Shown one piece after another: positions 1-9,035 of a DNA stretch of 64,000 nt; the stretch's first letter is position 1, and each line of letters opens with the position of its first letter. The notes under the pieces were generated by a model. The model searched no databases. It was not told where the DNA came from and saw only the letters and a list, made by a program, of their open reading frames with translations. A program made the translations under genes and the position numbers. This DNA comes from Gammaproteobacteria bacterium Milos-ODIII6 (lineage in GTDB: Bacteria; Pseudomonadota; Gammaproteobacteria; Chromatiales; Chromatiaceae): assembly GCA_029228645.1 (NCBI GenBank), contig JAPTHR010000008.1, forward strand, positions 107,982-171,981, read 5' to 3'.

Positions 1-152
1 GCGAACGCCTGGTGGCGCTCAACGATCTCTACCCGGAGATCCCGCTCGAAGACCTGGAGTGGCAGGTGGAAGGCATCGTCACCCAGCGTACGCTGTTGCG
101 CAGCCAGAGCCCGAGCGGCCGGCGCGAGAGCAAGCATTACGAATACGCTTGA
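1..152 (+). CDS. 3' end of an unidentified protein (partial)
   Basis: An open frame enters from the left edge in the phase that starts at base 3 and ends at TGA 150-152, giving the last 49 residues of a protein that ends in ...HYEYA. The tail is charged, with an acidic stretch (PLEDLEW) followed by an arginine-rich one (SGRRESKH), and has no membrane segment. I do not recognise the family. The gene lies upstream of feoA on the same strand, but the 213-bp gap and a candidate operator before feoA suggest it is a separate transcription unit. Codon use (G/C at third positions) matches its neighbours, so the frame is probably real. Confidence 0.6.
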   Translation, partial: ERLVALNDLYPEIPLEDLEWQVEGIVTQRTLLRSQSPSGRRESKHYEYA

Positions 153-310
153 GCGGCCCAACGGGCAGCCCCATGCCCATTCCCCCGCTGGACGCCAGGG
201 GTCGTAGCCGGTTTTCGACCCCTTTGCTGCGGTGGCTCGTCCAGCGTAAGGCTCATGGCGGCATAAATCCGTGCAGTTGTCGGCATGAATGCAAACCATC
301 TACGATAGCG

Positions 311-328
311 AATCATTGTTTCATGATT
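311..328. promoter_or_regulatory. AT-rich palindrome upstream of feoA, possible Fur-type operator
   Basis: AATCAT-TGTTTC-ATGATT is a perfect 6+6 bp inverted repeat in an AT-rich patch about 40 bp before the feoA start. Ferrous iron uptake operons are commonly controlled by Fur, whose sites are AT-rich palindromes of about 19 bp. The match to the Fur consensus is only partial, so the assignment rests mainly on position. Confidence 0.3.
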
Positions 329-365
329 TTCTAATCTATCGACCCCCGAAGTCGTCGTTGCCCAC

Positions 366-584
366 ATGAATCTCAGCCAACTCCACAGCGGCGAAACCGG
401 GACCATCTCGGCCCTGGTCGGCGACCCCGAAATCCGCGCGCGCATGCAGTCGATCGGCCTGCGGGTGGGCCGCGAGATCGCCGTCATTCGCCGCTCACGC
501 TTCGGCGGTCCCCTGCAGGTGCGGATCGGCACCACGGACCTGCTGATCCGACCGCAACAGGCCATGCAGGTGATCCTGGCATGA
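366..584 (+). CDS. feoA: FeoA, ferrous iron transport accessory protein
   Basis: A 72-residue cytosolic protein made of a single SH3-like FeoA domain. The features seen are the N-terminal LSQL..GETG stretch, the central R.RMQSIGLRVG segment and the closing ...QAMQVILA strand. FeoA proteins are thought to modulate the G-protein transporter FeoB. The stop codon overlaps the feoB start (ATGA, 581-584), so the two are translationally coupled. The length is typical for FeoA. A candidate iron-responsive palindrome lies upstream at 311-328. Confidence 0.95.
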   Translation: MNLSQLHSGETGTISALVGDPEIRARMQSIGLRVGREIAVIRRSRFGGPLQVRIGTTDLLIRPQQAMQVILA

Positions 585-2368
585 AGCGTATCGCCCTGCT
601 CGGAATGCCCAACACGGGCAAATCCACCCTTTTCAATCGTCTCACCGGCTCTTCCGCGCGGGTCGGCAACTGGCCGGGCGTGACCGTCGACCTGCTCATG
701 GCCAAAGTTCTGCTCGGGGTCGATATGGTCGAGATCGTCGACCTGCCGGGCATCTACAACCTGCATGGCTTCTCGGAAGACGAACGCGTGGCGCGCACCT
801 TCCTGGAGGAAAACCCGGTCGATCTGCTGCTGGTGATCGCCAACTCGACCCAGCTCGACCGCCAACTGGCGTTGATCCTGCAATTACAGGCACTGGAGCT
901 GCCGATGGTGGTCGCGCTCAACATGGACGACGAGGCGCGCCGGCTCGGCATCCAGGTCGACACGGCGCTTCTCACGCGGGAACTGAAGGTCCCGGTGCTG
1001 AGCATCAGCGCCAAGCAGGGTTTCGGCATGGGCAGGATGCGCCAGCTGCTGACCGATACCCTCGCGCAGGTGGGGACGGCCAAATCCGCCGACCTGAATC
1101 GCGTCTTTGGCGACGACGATGCACTCGAGGCGCGCCTCGACCAGGTGTTTCGCAGCGCGGTGCAGATGCCGCTGACTGCCACCGACCGGCTGACCGACCG
1201 CATCGACCGGGTGCTGCTGCACCCCTGGTTCGGTCTGCCCCTGTTCTTCGCCGCCATGCTCGCCCTGTTCGAAGCCGTCTATACCCTGGGCGCACCCTTG
1301 CAGGAGGGCGTGGCGTGGTTGCTCCAAACCATCAAGACCGAAGCGGTCGAAGCGGCGGTCGCGGAATGGCATCCGATGCTGCAGAGCTTCCTGCTGGACG
1401 GCATCTTCGATGGCGTGGGTACGGTGGTGTCCTTCCTTCCCATCATCGTGCTGTTTTTCCTGTTCATGGCGATCGTCGAGGACAGCGGCTACCTGTCGCG
1501 GGCCGCGTTTCTCATGGATGCCTTCATGGCGCGCCTGGGTCTCGACGGGCGCGCCTTCGTGATGCAACTGATGGGTTTCGGCTGCAACGTACCCGCCCTG
1601 ATGGGCACCCGCGTGATGCGTTCCCGCGGGCTGCGCCTGCTGACCATGCTGATCATCCCTTTCTCGCTGTGCTCGGCGCGCCTGCAGGTGTTCGTGTTCT
1701 TCATCAGCGCGGTATTCGATCCCTGGGCCGCGCCGCTGGTGTTGTTCAGCCTGTACATCATGAGCTTTGCGGCGGCCTTCCTCACCGCGCTGCTCTATCG
1801 CGGCCGGCTCGCCAACCAGGACCCGCTGTTGCTCGAACTGCCGCCGTACCGCTTCCCCACACTGCCGCAGATGTGGCTGCGTGGCTGGCGCGAGGTGGCC
1901 CATTTCCTGCGCGAGGCGAGCGGCTTCATCCTGCTCGGGGTGGTCCTGGTCTGGGCCCTGACCCACTATCCTGCTGACGTCGCCCCAGCCGGCCCGGAAA
2001 CCCTCGCCGGGCAACTGGCCGCGCTGTTTGCGCCCATTTTCGCGCCGCTGGGCATCGACCACCTGATGACCATCGCCTTGCTGTTCGGCTTCGTCGCCAA
2101 GGAGGTCGTACTTGGCGCCATGGCGGTCATTTACGGCGCCGGCGAAGGCGAACTGGCCGGCATCGTGGCCGGCAGCACGGATTGGGTACAGGCCTATGCC
2201 TTCATGCTGTTCGTCCTGATCTACACCCCCTGCCTGTCGACCGTCGCGGTGCTCAAGCAGGAGTCGAAGAGCTGGCGGTTCACCGCGCTGGCCGTCGCCT
2301 GGCCACTCGCCCTGGCCTGGCTGCTGAGTTTCACCTTCTACCAGACGGCCCGCTGGCTGGGCTTCTGA
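581..2368 (+). CDS. feoB: FeoB, ferrous iron transporter with N-terminal G domain
   Basis: An inner-membrane Fe2+ transporter of 595 residues. The N-terminal GTPase domain shows G1 GMPNTGKST (8-16), G3 DLPG (54-57), G4 NMDD (114-117) and G5 SAKQG (143-147). A polytopic membrane part follows from about residue 215. Both Gate motifs with their cysteines are visible: GFGCNVPALMGTR...CSAR in the first repeat and YTPCLSTVAVLKQE in the second. The protein is clearly shorter than the roughly 770 residues of E. coli FeoB, mostly because the linker after the G domain and the C-terminal tail are short. It forms an operon with feoA through a 4-base overlap. FeoC is not seen. The 3' end is followed at once by a palindromic MITE-like element. 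Confidence 0.96.
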   Translation: MKRIALLGMPNTGKSTLFNRLTGSSARVGNWPGVTVDLLMAKVLLGVDMVEIVDLPGIYNLHGFSEDERVARTFLEENPVDLLLVIANSTQLDRQLALILQLQALELPMVVALNMDDEARRLGIQVDTALLTRELKVPVLSISAKQGFGMGRMRQLLTDTLAQVGTAKSADLNRVFGDDDALEARLDQVFRSAVQMPLTATDRLTDRIDRVLLHPWFGLPLFFAAMLALFEAVYTLGAPLQEGVAWLLQTIKTEAVEAAVAEWHPMLQSFLLDGIFDGVGTVVSFLPIIVLFFLFMAIVEDSGYLSRAAFLMDAFMARLGLDGRAFVMQLMGFGCNVPALMGTRVMRSRGLRLLTMLIIPFSLCSARLQVFVFFISAVFDPWAAPLVLFSLYIMSFAAAFLTALLYRGRLANQDPLLLELPPYRFPTLPQMWLRGWREVAHFLREASGFILLGVVLVWALTHYPADVAPAGPETLAGQLAALFAPIFAPLGIDHLMTIALLFGFVAKEVVLGAMAVIYGAGEGELAGIVAGSTDWVQAYAFMLFVLIYTPCLSTVAVLKQESKSWRFTALAVAWPLALAWLLSFTFYQTARWLGF

Positions 2369-2373
2369 GGCTC

Positions 2374-2543
2374 CCTGAGGGGGCTTCTAAATACTCTGGG
2401 CATTTCAGATTGAGATGCCAAATGTTTCAGGTCGAGGCGCGAACCGCACGTAATAGCCAGCTATTGCGAAGGTTCGGAACGAAGAGCTGGGGCATTTGGC
2501 GCTCAAGCTGTTTGCTTACGAGTAATTAGAAGCCCCCTTCAGG
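2374..2543. repeat. Palindromic MITE-like element, copy A
   Basis: The whole segment is an imperfect palindrome. The ends are GGGGGCTTCTAA (2379-2390) and TTAGAAGCCCCC (2526-2537), each flanked by CCTGA/TTCAGG. The inner arms also pair (GCCAAATG blocks), and the centre is AATAGCCAGCTATT (2452-2465). Copy B at 20019-20181 has the same centre and the same architecture. No ORF of its own is present. The right arm overlaps the pepN stop codon. Confidence 0.8.
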
Positions 2544-5187
2544 AGGTCTCCAGGCTCTTCGCCGCCACCTCGTACACGTCCTTGGACACCTTGGTCTGCA
2601 TCACGCGTTCGAGTTGTTCGCGCATCAGCGCCTGGCGCTCCGCGTCGTAGCGCTGCCAACGCGCCATCCCGCGCAGCAGGCGCGCCGCGATCTGCGGGTT
2701 GAGCGCATCCAGGGTCAGCACCTGGTCAGCCAGGAAACGATAGCCACTGCCGTCCGCCGCATGGAAATGCACCGGGTTGGCGTTCACGAAGGCGCCGATC
2801 AGGGACCGCACCTTGTTGGGGTTCTTGATCGAGAAGGCCGGGTGTTGCATCAGGTCCTGCACCTCCTGCAGTACCTGCGGGCGGTCCGCGACCGCCTGCA
2901 CGCTGAACCACTTGTCCATCACCAGGGCATCCTGCCGCCAGCGCTGCGCGAAGTCCGCGAGCGCCTCCTCGCGCGCGGGGTGTTCGCCTTCGGCCAGCAG
3001 GGCGAGCGCCGCCATGACATCGGTCATGTTGTGCCGCGAGTCGTATTGCGACTTGACCAGATCAATGCAGCCCGGATCGTCATGCAGGCTCGCGAGATAC
3101 CCCAGCAGGGTGTTCTTCAGACGGCGCCGTCCGATGGCATCCGCCTCCGGCTGGTACGGGGCGTCATCCTGCAACCCGCGGTAGCGTGCCAACAGCAGCT
3201 CGCGCAGCTCGCCCGCGAGCACCGCACGAATGCGCTGCCTGGCGGCGTGCAGTCGCTCCACGTCGACCACTGGCATGAAATCACCCAGGTAGCCGATGCC
3301 GGGGAGCGTCAGCAGTTCCGCGGTCAAGGCATCCTCCGATTCGGCATCCTGCACGCTCAGCCGGACCGCCTCGACCAGCGCGGCGGGTACCGTCATTGCC
3401 TGGCCCGCACGGTGTTCCTCGATCATGCGCAGGATGATCCGCTGCAGCAGGGTCTGGGCGGCGTCCCAGCGGTTGAAGCCGTCGCTGTCGTGCGCCATCA
3501 GATGCAGCAGCTGTTCATCGCTCCAGTCGTACTCGACCTTGACCGGAGCGCTGAAGCCGCGCAGCAGCGAGGGCACCGGGCGCTCCGGTACATTCTCGAA
3601 CACGAACTCCTGCTCGCGCTGGTTCAGCTCCAGCATCAGGCTCCCGGCCTGCTCGCTCGCCTCTGGGTGACTCACATCCAGCGCCTGTCCACGGGCATCC
3701 AGCAGGCCCAGCGCCAGTGGAATCAGGAAAGGCGGTTTGTCCGACTGGCCGGGGGTGTCGGGCACCTCCTGCTGGACCCGCAGCCGGTATTGGCGTGTCG
3801 CGGCATCGTAGCCATCGCTCACCCGCACGCAGGGCGTGCCCGCATAGTCGTACCAGTGCTTGAACTGGGACAGGTCGCGACCGACTACTTGCTGCATGCA
3901 GGCGACGAAATCCTCGGTGGTGACCGCCTCGCCGTCGTGCCGCTCGAAATACAGGTCCATCGCCTGGCGAAAACGTTCCGGTCCGAGCAGGCGCGCCTGC
4001 ATGCGCACCACCTCGGCGCCCTTCTCGTACACCGTGACGGTATAGAAATTGTTGATTTCGATGTACGAATCCGGACGCACCGGATGCGCCATGGGCCCGG
4101 CGTCCTCGGCGAACTGGTGTGCGCGCAACAGGCGCACGTCATCGATCCGTTTGACCCCGCGCGAACCCATGTCGGCGGAGAACTCCTGGTCGCGGTACAC
4201 GGTCAGCCCCTCTTTCAGGGACAGCTGGAACCAGTCGCGGCAGGTGATCCGGTTGCCGGTCCAGTTGTGGAAATACTCATGCGCGACCACGCCCTCGATG
4301 CCCTGGTAGTCGTGGTCGGTGGCGGTGTCCGCGCTCGCCAGGATGAACTTGCTGTTGAAGATATTGAGGCCCTTGTTCTCCATCGCCCCCATGTTGAAGT
4401 CATTTACCGCGACGATATTGAACACGTCCAGATCGTACTCGCGCCCGTATTGCTGCTCGTCCCAGCGCATCGCGCGCTCCAGCGAATCCATCGCGTAATC
4501 GCAGCGCTCGATGTTCTCCGGTTCGACATAGATACGCAGGCGTACCGGCCGGCCGGAGCCAGTGCGGTAGTCCCGCTCGATGTGGCGCAGGTCGCCAGCC
4601 ACCAGGGCGAACAGGTAGCTGGGCTTGGGGAAGGGATCGTGCCATTCCGCGAAGTGACGCCCCCCGGGGAGCTCGCCGCTCGCGGCCGGGTTACCGTTCG
4701 ACAGCAGGACCGGGTAACGCCCGCGGTCGGCCTCGATGCGCACCTCGAAGGGCGCCATCACGTCCGGCCGATCGGGATACCAGGTGATCTTGCGGAACCC
4801 TTCGGCCTCGCACTGGGTGCAGAACATGCCGCCGGAGCGGAACAGGCCCTCCAGGGCGGTATTCGTCTGCGGCGAGATGCGCACCGCGCTGGTGAATTCG
4901 AAACGCTGCGGCAGATTCAACAGGCGCAGGCCGCCCTCCTCCAGACGATAGGCCTCTTTCCCGAGGCGCGTACCGTTCAGCTCCAGCCATTCCAGCTCGA
5001 GTTCCTCACCGTGCAGGAACCACTGGCCGGTATCGCCACGGTAGGCCGGGTTCGCGCAGACCTGCATCCGGCTGGTCACGCGCGCACCATCCTCGTGCAG
5101 CTCGAATTCGAGGCGTACGCCCTCGACCCGATGGCTCGGTGGCTGGTACTCGCTCAGATGGATGGCTTTGGGTGTGGCTTCTCTCAT
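2539..5187 (-). CDS. pepN: Aminopeptidase N (PepN, M1 zinc peptidase)
   Basis: An 882-residue cytosolic M1 metalloaminopeptidase that removes N-terminal residues from peptides. The exopeptidase motif GAMEN (about 266-270) and the zinc motif HEYFH (about 303-307), followed by the downstream Glu in LKEGLT, are intact. The C-terminal helical domain continues to the end (...NPNKVRSLIGAF...). Length and motif positions match E. coli PepN (870 residues). I chose ATG at 5187 because it leaves the usual short leader before YQPPSHRVEGVRLEFEL. The frame extends to a TTG at 5277, but the extra residues are low in complexity and unlike the family. The stop lies inside the terminal repeat of the MITE-like element. 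Confidence 0.96.
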   Translation of the reverse strand: MREATPKAIHLSEYQPPSHRVEGVRLEFELHEDGARVTSRMQVCANPAYRGDTGQWFLHGEELELEWLELNGTRLGKEAYRLEEGGLRLLNLPQRFEFTSAVRISPQTNTALEGLFRSGGMFCTQCEAEGFRKITWYPDRPDVMAPFEVRIEADRGRYPVLLSNGNPAASGELPGGRHFAEWHDPFPKPSYLFALVAGDLRHIERDYRTGSGRPVRLRIYVEPENIERCDYAMDSLERAMRWDEQQYGREYDLDVFNIVAVNDFNMGAMENKGLNIFNSKFILASADTATDHDYQGIEGVVAHEYFHNWTGNRITCRDWFQLSLKEGLTVYRDQEFSADMGSRGVKRIDDVRLLRAHQFAEDAGPMAHPVRPDSYIEINNFYTVTVYEKGAEVVRMQARLLGPERFRQAMDLYFERHDGEAVTTEDFVACMQQVVGRDLSQFKHWYDYAGTPCVRVSDGYDAATRQYRLRVQQEVPDTPGQSDKPPFLIPLALGLLDARGQALDVSHPEASEQAGSLMLELNQREQEFVFENVPERPVPSLLRGFSAPVKVEYDWSDEQLLHLMAHDSDGFNRWDAAQTLLQRIILRMIEEHRAGQAMTVPAALVEAVRLSVQDAESEDALTAELLTLPGIGYLGDFMPVVDVERLHAARQRIRAVLAGELRELLLARYRGLQDDAPYQPEADAIGRRRLKNTLLGYLASLHDDPGCIDLVKSQYDSRHNMTDVMAALALLAEGEHPAREEALADFAQRWRQDALVMDKWFSVQAVADRPQVLQEVQDLMQHPAFSIKNPNKVRSLIGAFVNANPVHFHAADGSGYRFLADQVLTLDALNPQIAARLLRGMARWQRYDAERQALMREQLERVMQTKVSKDVYEVAAKSLETS

Positions 5188-5311
5188 GTCGGGTCCGGTG
5201 AGTTGATTCATGGCTGCAGCGAGCGCTTCGGATGGGGGTTCCGTCGGGGTTTTCCCGGTGTCGATGCCAGCAGGCAATTGTTAACATCGGTCAATATTTG
5301 GAGGAGATATA

Positions 5312-5623
5312 ATGACACCGAAAATCGAGATGTATACCACCGGCATGTGCCCGTATTGCGTGCGCGCCAAGATGTTGCTGCAGAACAAGGGAATGCATTG
5401 GGAAGAGATCCGCGTGGATGTCGAGCGTGACCGCATGCTCGAGATGATGCAGCGCAGCGAGCGCCGCACCGTGCCGCAGATCTTCATCGACGACCACCAT
5501 GTGGGCGGCTTCGACGACATGGCGGCGCTGGATGCCCGCGGCGAGCTGGATGCCCTGCTGCACATCCCCAGCCACGAGGCCCCGGTACACAGTTTCGACC
5601 ACTCGGAAGACGCCCCTACCTGA
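5312..5623 (+). CDS. grxC: Glutaredoxin 3 type, dithiol
   Basis: A 103-residue thioredoxin-fold protein with the dithiol active site CPYC at residues 13-16, the cis-Pro motif TVPQIFI and the GGFDDM glutathione-binding segment. It reduces disulfides using glutathione. It has a longer acidic and His-containing tail (HSFDHSEDAPT) than the 83-residue E. coli GrxC. It is preceded by a good ribosome site (GGAGGAG) and is divergent from pepN. Its stop lies 5 bases before hslR, so the two probably share a transcript. Confidence 0.93.
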   Translation: MTPKIEMYTTGMCPYCVRAKMLLQNKGMHWEEIRVDVERDRMLEMMQRSERRTVPQIFIDDHHVGGFDDMAALDARGELDALLHIPSHEAPVHSFDHSEDAPT

Positions 5624-5628
5624 GAAAC

Positions 5629-6030
5629 ATGACGCAAACCGAACCTGCAGACAGCATGCGCCTGGACAAGTGGCTCTGGGCCGCCCGCTTCTTCAAGACG
5701 CGCAAGCTGGCCGCAGAGGCCGTGCAGGGAGGCAAGGTCCACCTCAACGGGCAGCGCACCAAGGCAGGCAAGGAAATCCACCCGGGTAGCCAGCTGACCA
5801 TCAGCAAGGGCCCTTTCGAATGGGACATCACGGTGGCGGCAATCCCCAAGCAGCGCCGTCCCGCCAGTGAAGCGCGTCATTTCTACACCGAGACCGAGCG
5901 GAGCCATGCCCGCCGCCAGGAATTGACCGAGCGCATCCGCGCCGAAAAGGCGGCCCACCCGGGCTCCGATCATCGCCCCAACAAGCGCGAACGCCGCCTC
6001 ATCCATCGCTTCAAACAGTCCGTTCAATAA
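5629..6030 (+). CDS. hslR: Hsp15, S4-domain heat-shock RNA-binding protein
   Basis: A 133-residue protein with an S4 RNA-binding domain in its first ~70 residues (RLDKWLWAARFFKTRKLA...GKVHLNG) and a basic, helical tail rich in Lys and Arg (KRERRLIHRFK). Hsp15 binds free 50S subunits that carry a stalled nascent chain. Length and tail match the family. It sits in a probable operon grxC-hslR-6030 ORF: the last base of its TAA is the first base of the next ATG. Confidence 0.95.
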   Translation: MTQTEPADSMRLDKWLWAARFFKTRKLAAEAVQGGKVHLNGQRTKAGKEIHPGSQLTISKGPFEWDITVAAIPKQRRPASEARHFYTETERSHARRQELTERIRAEKAAHPGSDHRPNKRERRLIHRFKQSVQ

Positions 6031-6488
6031 TGGATCAGGACGCCTTCCGCGAGACCTACCGTGAGGTCAACGAACGTTTCTGCGCGTTCGAGAAGAGCGT
6101 GCTGACCAACCGTTGCGACTGTACCCGCGCGGAGCGCTTCTGCATCGCGGAGCGCGAGGGGGTGCACTGCGGATCACAGACCGGGCAGCGACGTTGCCTG
6201 CGGTTCCTGGCGCTGGTGCGCGAGCATGCCCAGTTCGCCCTGCGCACCCACGAGGACAAGGCGACCCTCCCGCATGGCAAGGCCATGCGCCTGCAGGTCG
6301 GCGGAATGCGTGGGGTACGGGCGCTGCTCGAGCCGGAAAACCCTTCCCCGCTGGAGGTCCCGGACGTGGATGCCCTGCTGGCGTCCGCCGAGCAAAGCTT
6401 CGGGGACCTCGAACGCCTGCCCTTCTCCGAGCTCATGCCCCACATTGCCGCCTACGAGGTCCGGCCGCGACGATCGCGTCGACGCTAG
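6030..6488 (+). CDS. Small cysteine-rich conserved-type protein, function unknown
   Basis: A 152-residue soluble protein with six cysteines in its first 60 residues: C18, C29, C31, C38, C47 and C56, including a CxC. This spacing suggests a bound metal or Fe-S centre, but no named family is recognised. The C-terminal part is acidic and then ends in a run of arginines. Start and stop of adjacent genes overlap (hslR TAA / this ATG), so it is translated with Hsp15. The function is open; a metal-binding partner of the upstream stress proteins is only a guess. Confidence 0.75.
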   Translation: MDQDAFRETYREVNERFCAFEKSVLTNRCDCTRAERFCIAEREGVHCGSQTGQRRCLRFLALVREHAQFALRTHEDKATLPHGKAMRLQVGGMRGVRALLEPENPSPLEVPDVDALLASAEQSFGDLERLPFSELMPHIAAYEVRPRRSRRR

Positions 6489-6557
6489 GGGTGACTTTCA
6501 CCACCCTCTGCAGCTAAGCTCCCGGCCCCGCTTCTCCAGCTGTACCGGTCACCCCAG

Positions 6558-7973
6558 ATGAAATTTGCCGTATCCCTGATTGCAGTCCTGCTTCCCTCGC
6601 TCGCCCTCGCCGGGGACCTGCACATTCCCGACATGACCGCCGCCCCGGTGGGTTTCGCGGCCCTGCTCGTCTTCGGTCTGGCTTATCTGCTGGTCATGGC
6701 GGAGGAATTCACCAACCTGCGCAAATCCAAGCCGGTCATCCTGGCCGCCGGGATCATCTGGGTGATGATCGCCATCACCTACCGATCCTACGGACTGCAC
6801 ACGGAGGTGGAATACGCGGTGCGGCACTACCTGCTCGAATACGCCGAGCTGATGCTGTTCCTGCTGGTTGCGATGACCTATATCAACGCCCTCGAGGAGC
6901 GCAACCTGTTTGCAGCCCTGCGCAGCTGGTTGATCCAGAAACAGTTCAGCCTGCAGCAGCTGTTCTGGATCACCGGGGTACTGACCTTCATGATCTCCCC
7001 CATTGCCGACAATCTGACCACCGCCCTGCTGATGAGCGCGGTCGTTCTGGCGGTTGGCGGGGACAAGCGGCGCTTCGTGGTGCTCGCCTGCATCAATATC
7101 GTGGTGGCGGCCAATGCCGGGGGCGCCTTCAGCCCCTTCGGCGACATCACCACCCTGATGGTGTGGCAGAAACACATCGAAACCCCGACTGGCGTGATCG
7201 ACTTCTGGTCTTTCTTTTCGCTGTTCCTGCCCTCGCTGGTCAATTGGATCCTGCCCGCAGTGATCATGTCCCGTTTCATCGGCGCCGGACAGCCTGAGGC
7301 AGAGACCAGCATCCAGTGCCCGAAACGCTTCGCTTTCGCGGTGGTCTTTCTGTTTCTGCTCACGATCGTCACCGCGGTCAGCTTCCACAGCCTGCTCGGC
7401 TTGCCGCCAGTCATCGGCATGCTCACCGGGCTCGCCTACCTGCAGCTGCTCGGCTACTACCTCAAGATGACCCACACGCGCGACTGCATGATCGACCGCG
7501 AAGACTGCGAGGATATCGGCACCCCGGTGCCCTTCGACGTGTTCCGCAGCGTGGCGCGTTCCGAGTGGGACACCCTGCTGTTCTTCTACGGGGTGGTCAT
7601 GTGCGTCGGCGGGCTGGGCTTTCTCGGCTACCTCTCGCTCGCCTCGGAGGTCATGTACACCCAATGGGGACCTACCGAAGCCAACGTGACCGCCGGCCTG
7701 ATGTCCGCGCTGATCGACAACATTCCGGTGATGTTCGCGGTGCTCACGATGCATCCCGAAATGAGCCAGGGCCAGTGGCTGCTGGTCACCCTCACCGCCG
7801 GCGTCGGCGGCTCGCTGCTGTCGATCGGATCCGCCGCCGGCGTTGCCCTGATGGGACAGAGCAAAGGCATGTACACCTTCTTCGGCCACCTCAAATGGAC
7901 ACCGGTGATCGCGACGGGCTACGTGGCCAGCATCGCCACGCACTTTTTGGTCAACCAAAGCCTGTTCACCTGA
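6558..7973 (+). CDS. nhaD: NhaD-type Na+/H+ antiporter
   Basis: A 471-residue polytopic inner-membrane protein with a cleavable-looking N-terminus (MKFAVSLIAVLLPSLALA) and about 11-12 further hydrophobic segments. Family-typical polar motifs in membrane segments are present: ISPIADNLTTALLMS, NAGGAFSPFGDITTLM, LIDNIPVMFAV and GSLLSIGSAAGVALMG. NhaD antiporters exchange cytosolic Na+ (or Li+) for external protons and are frequent in marine and halophilic proteobacteria. It stands as a single gene after a 69-bp gap. Length agrees with the family. Confidence 0.93.
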   Translation: MKFAVSLIAVLLPSLALAGDLHIPDMTAAPVGFAALLVFGLAYLLVMAEEFTNLRKSKPVILAAGIIWVMIAITYRSYGLHTEVEYAVRHYLLEYAELMLFLLVAMTYINALEERNLFAALRSWLIQKQFSLQQLFWITGVLTFMISPIADNLTTALLMSAVVLAVGGDKRRFVVLACINIVVAANAGGAFSPFGDITTLMVWQKHIETPTGVIDFWSFFSLFLPSLVNWILPAVIMSRFIGAGQPEAETSIQCPKRFAFAVVFLFLLTIVTAVSFHSLLGLPPVIGMLTGLAYLQLLGYYLKMTHTRDCMIDREDCEDIGTPVPFDVFRSVARSEWDTLLFFYGVVMCVGGLGFLGYLSLASEVMYTQWGPTEANVTAGLMSALIDNIPVMFAVLTMHPEMSQGQWLLVTLTAGVGGSLLSIGSAAGVALMGQSKGMYTFFGHLKWTPVIATGYVASIATHFLVNQSLFT

Positions 7974-8061
7974 CACTGGCGAGCCGCGCTACGGCTTCGG
8001 CATCAAGGTTTTGCCGGGATGACCGATAAAATTGGACAGGTTTGAAAACAGGTCGGTCAGC

Positions 8062-8652
8062 GTGACAGAAGAAACAAAGCCCCCTCCAGCCGATGGCGGC
8101 GCTGCTGGCGCCGGCCCGCAGATATGGCTTGGCGGCCGCTGGATACCGGCGCACCAGGCCTGGACCCGCATGGAATTCGCCACCGATATCGTCAACTCGA
8201 TCGAGAGCTTCAACCAGCGTTTTCCCAAACTCAGCACGCCAAACACCCGCGAGGTCGTCCCCCTGGTGCGCCAGCGCCTGCGTGAAATCTCGCTGCGCAT
8301 GCCCGAAAGCGCCGAGCCGATCGACCCCGGAGCGCTGCTCGGGCAACTGCTCGAGACGGTGTCCCCGGAGGATGCAATCGTGGAACTGCGCCGGCGCACC
8401 GGGCAGGGCATCGACTTGCGCGAGCTGATTTCCCTGGCGGGTGAGGCGGCCTACGTCGCCGCGCTCACGCGCGAGGTCGAGGAATTCCGCAGCAACAGTA
8501 TCTCGGCCGAGCAGACCGCCCAGATCTGGAACGAATCGGGTCGCCCGCTGCCTGGCGGCGGACTCTGGTCCGGCAAGCGCATCGAGGAGATGCGCGTTCA
8601 GTCTCCGCCCTCATCCGACTCGAAATCCAGCGACGCCGAGTTGATGCAGTAG
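8062..8652 (+). CDS. Unidentified soluble protein
   Basis: About 196 residues, acidic and without membrane segments. It has a proline/glycine-rich start, a helical middle ([17 protein letters not shown]) and a serine-rich tail. I do not recognise a family. A GTG at 8062 with AGGTCGG upstream is preferred; the same frame is open from a TTG at 8032. The last 55 bases overlap, tail to tail, the 3' end of msrB on the other strand, so either both C-termini are constrained or one stop has drifted. Codon bias supports it being coding. Confidence 0.6.
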   Translation: MTEETKPPPADGGAAGAGPQIWLGGRWIPAHQAWTRMEFATDIVNSIESFNQRFPKLSTPNTREVVPLVRQRLREISLRMPESAEPIDPGALLGQLLETVSPEDAIVELRRRTGQGIDLRELISLAGEAAYVAALTREVEEFRSNSISAEQTAQIWNESGRPLPGGGLWSGKRIEEMRVQSPPSSDSKSSDAELMQ

Positions 8653-9005
8653 CGCATCCCGGTGGGCGCCGGACCATCCGGGAACAGGTGTCCAAGGTGC
8701 GAGCCACATCGCTGGCAATGCACCTCGGTGCGCGCCATGCCGTGGCTGCTGTCCCGCTGCTCCTCCACCGTCGGCCCCTGCAGTGCTTGGGTGAAACTCG
8801 GCCACCCGGTGCCCGAATCGAACTTGCTGTCCGAGCCGAACAGCGGCTGCCCGCAAACAGCGCAGCGATAGGTCCCCTTCGCCTTGTTATCCCAGTACCG
8901 GCCGGTGAACGGCCGCTCCGTGCCCTGCTCCGCACAGACGTGGTACTGCTCCGGCGAGAGACGTTCACGCCATGTGGACTTGTCCCGGTATTCCTCGTCG
9001 CTCAT
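8598..9005 (-). CDS. msrB: Peptide methionine (R)-S-oxide reductase MsrB
   Basis: A 135-residue cytosolic repair enzyme that reduces the R-epimer of methionine sulfoxide. Zinc cysteines are C48/C51 (CAVC) and C97/C100 (CQRC); the catalytic Cys is C120 in RYCINSASL. The substrate-binding GTGWPSF motif and the HLFPDGP segment are intact. ATG at 9005 is preceded by GGGAGAA; an in-frame extension to 9137 would add residues not typical of the family. No MsrA is adjacent. Confidence 0.96.
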   Translation of the reverse strand: MSDEEYRDKSTWRERLSPEQYHVCAEQGTERPFTGRYWDNKAKGTYRCAVCGQPLFGSDSKFDSGTGWPSFTQALQGPTVEEQRDSSHGMARTEVHCQRCGSHLGHLFPDGPAPTGMRYCINSASLDFESDEGGD

Positions 9006-9035
9006 GTCCAATTCTCCCAGTTTTCCTGTAGCCAG

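Noticed and set aside
2182..2529. A 115-codon frame across the feoB end
   Set aside because: Out-of-frame reading of feoB that continues into the palindromic element.
2614..5430. A 938-codon open frame on the plus strand across pepN
   Set aside because: It is the antisense shadow of pepN, which has all M1 peptidase motifs. The shadow is rich in His/Arg/Gln with no family features, as expected in high-GC DNA.
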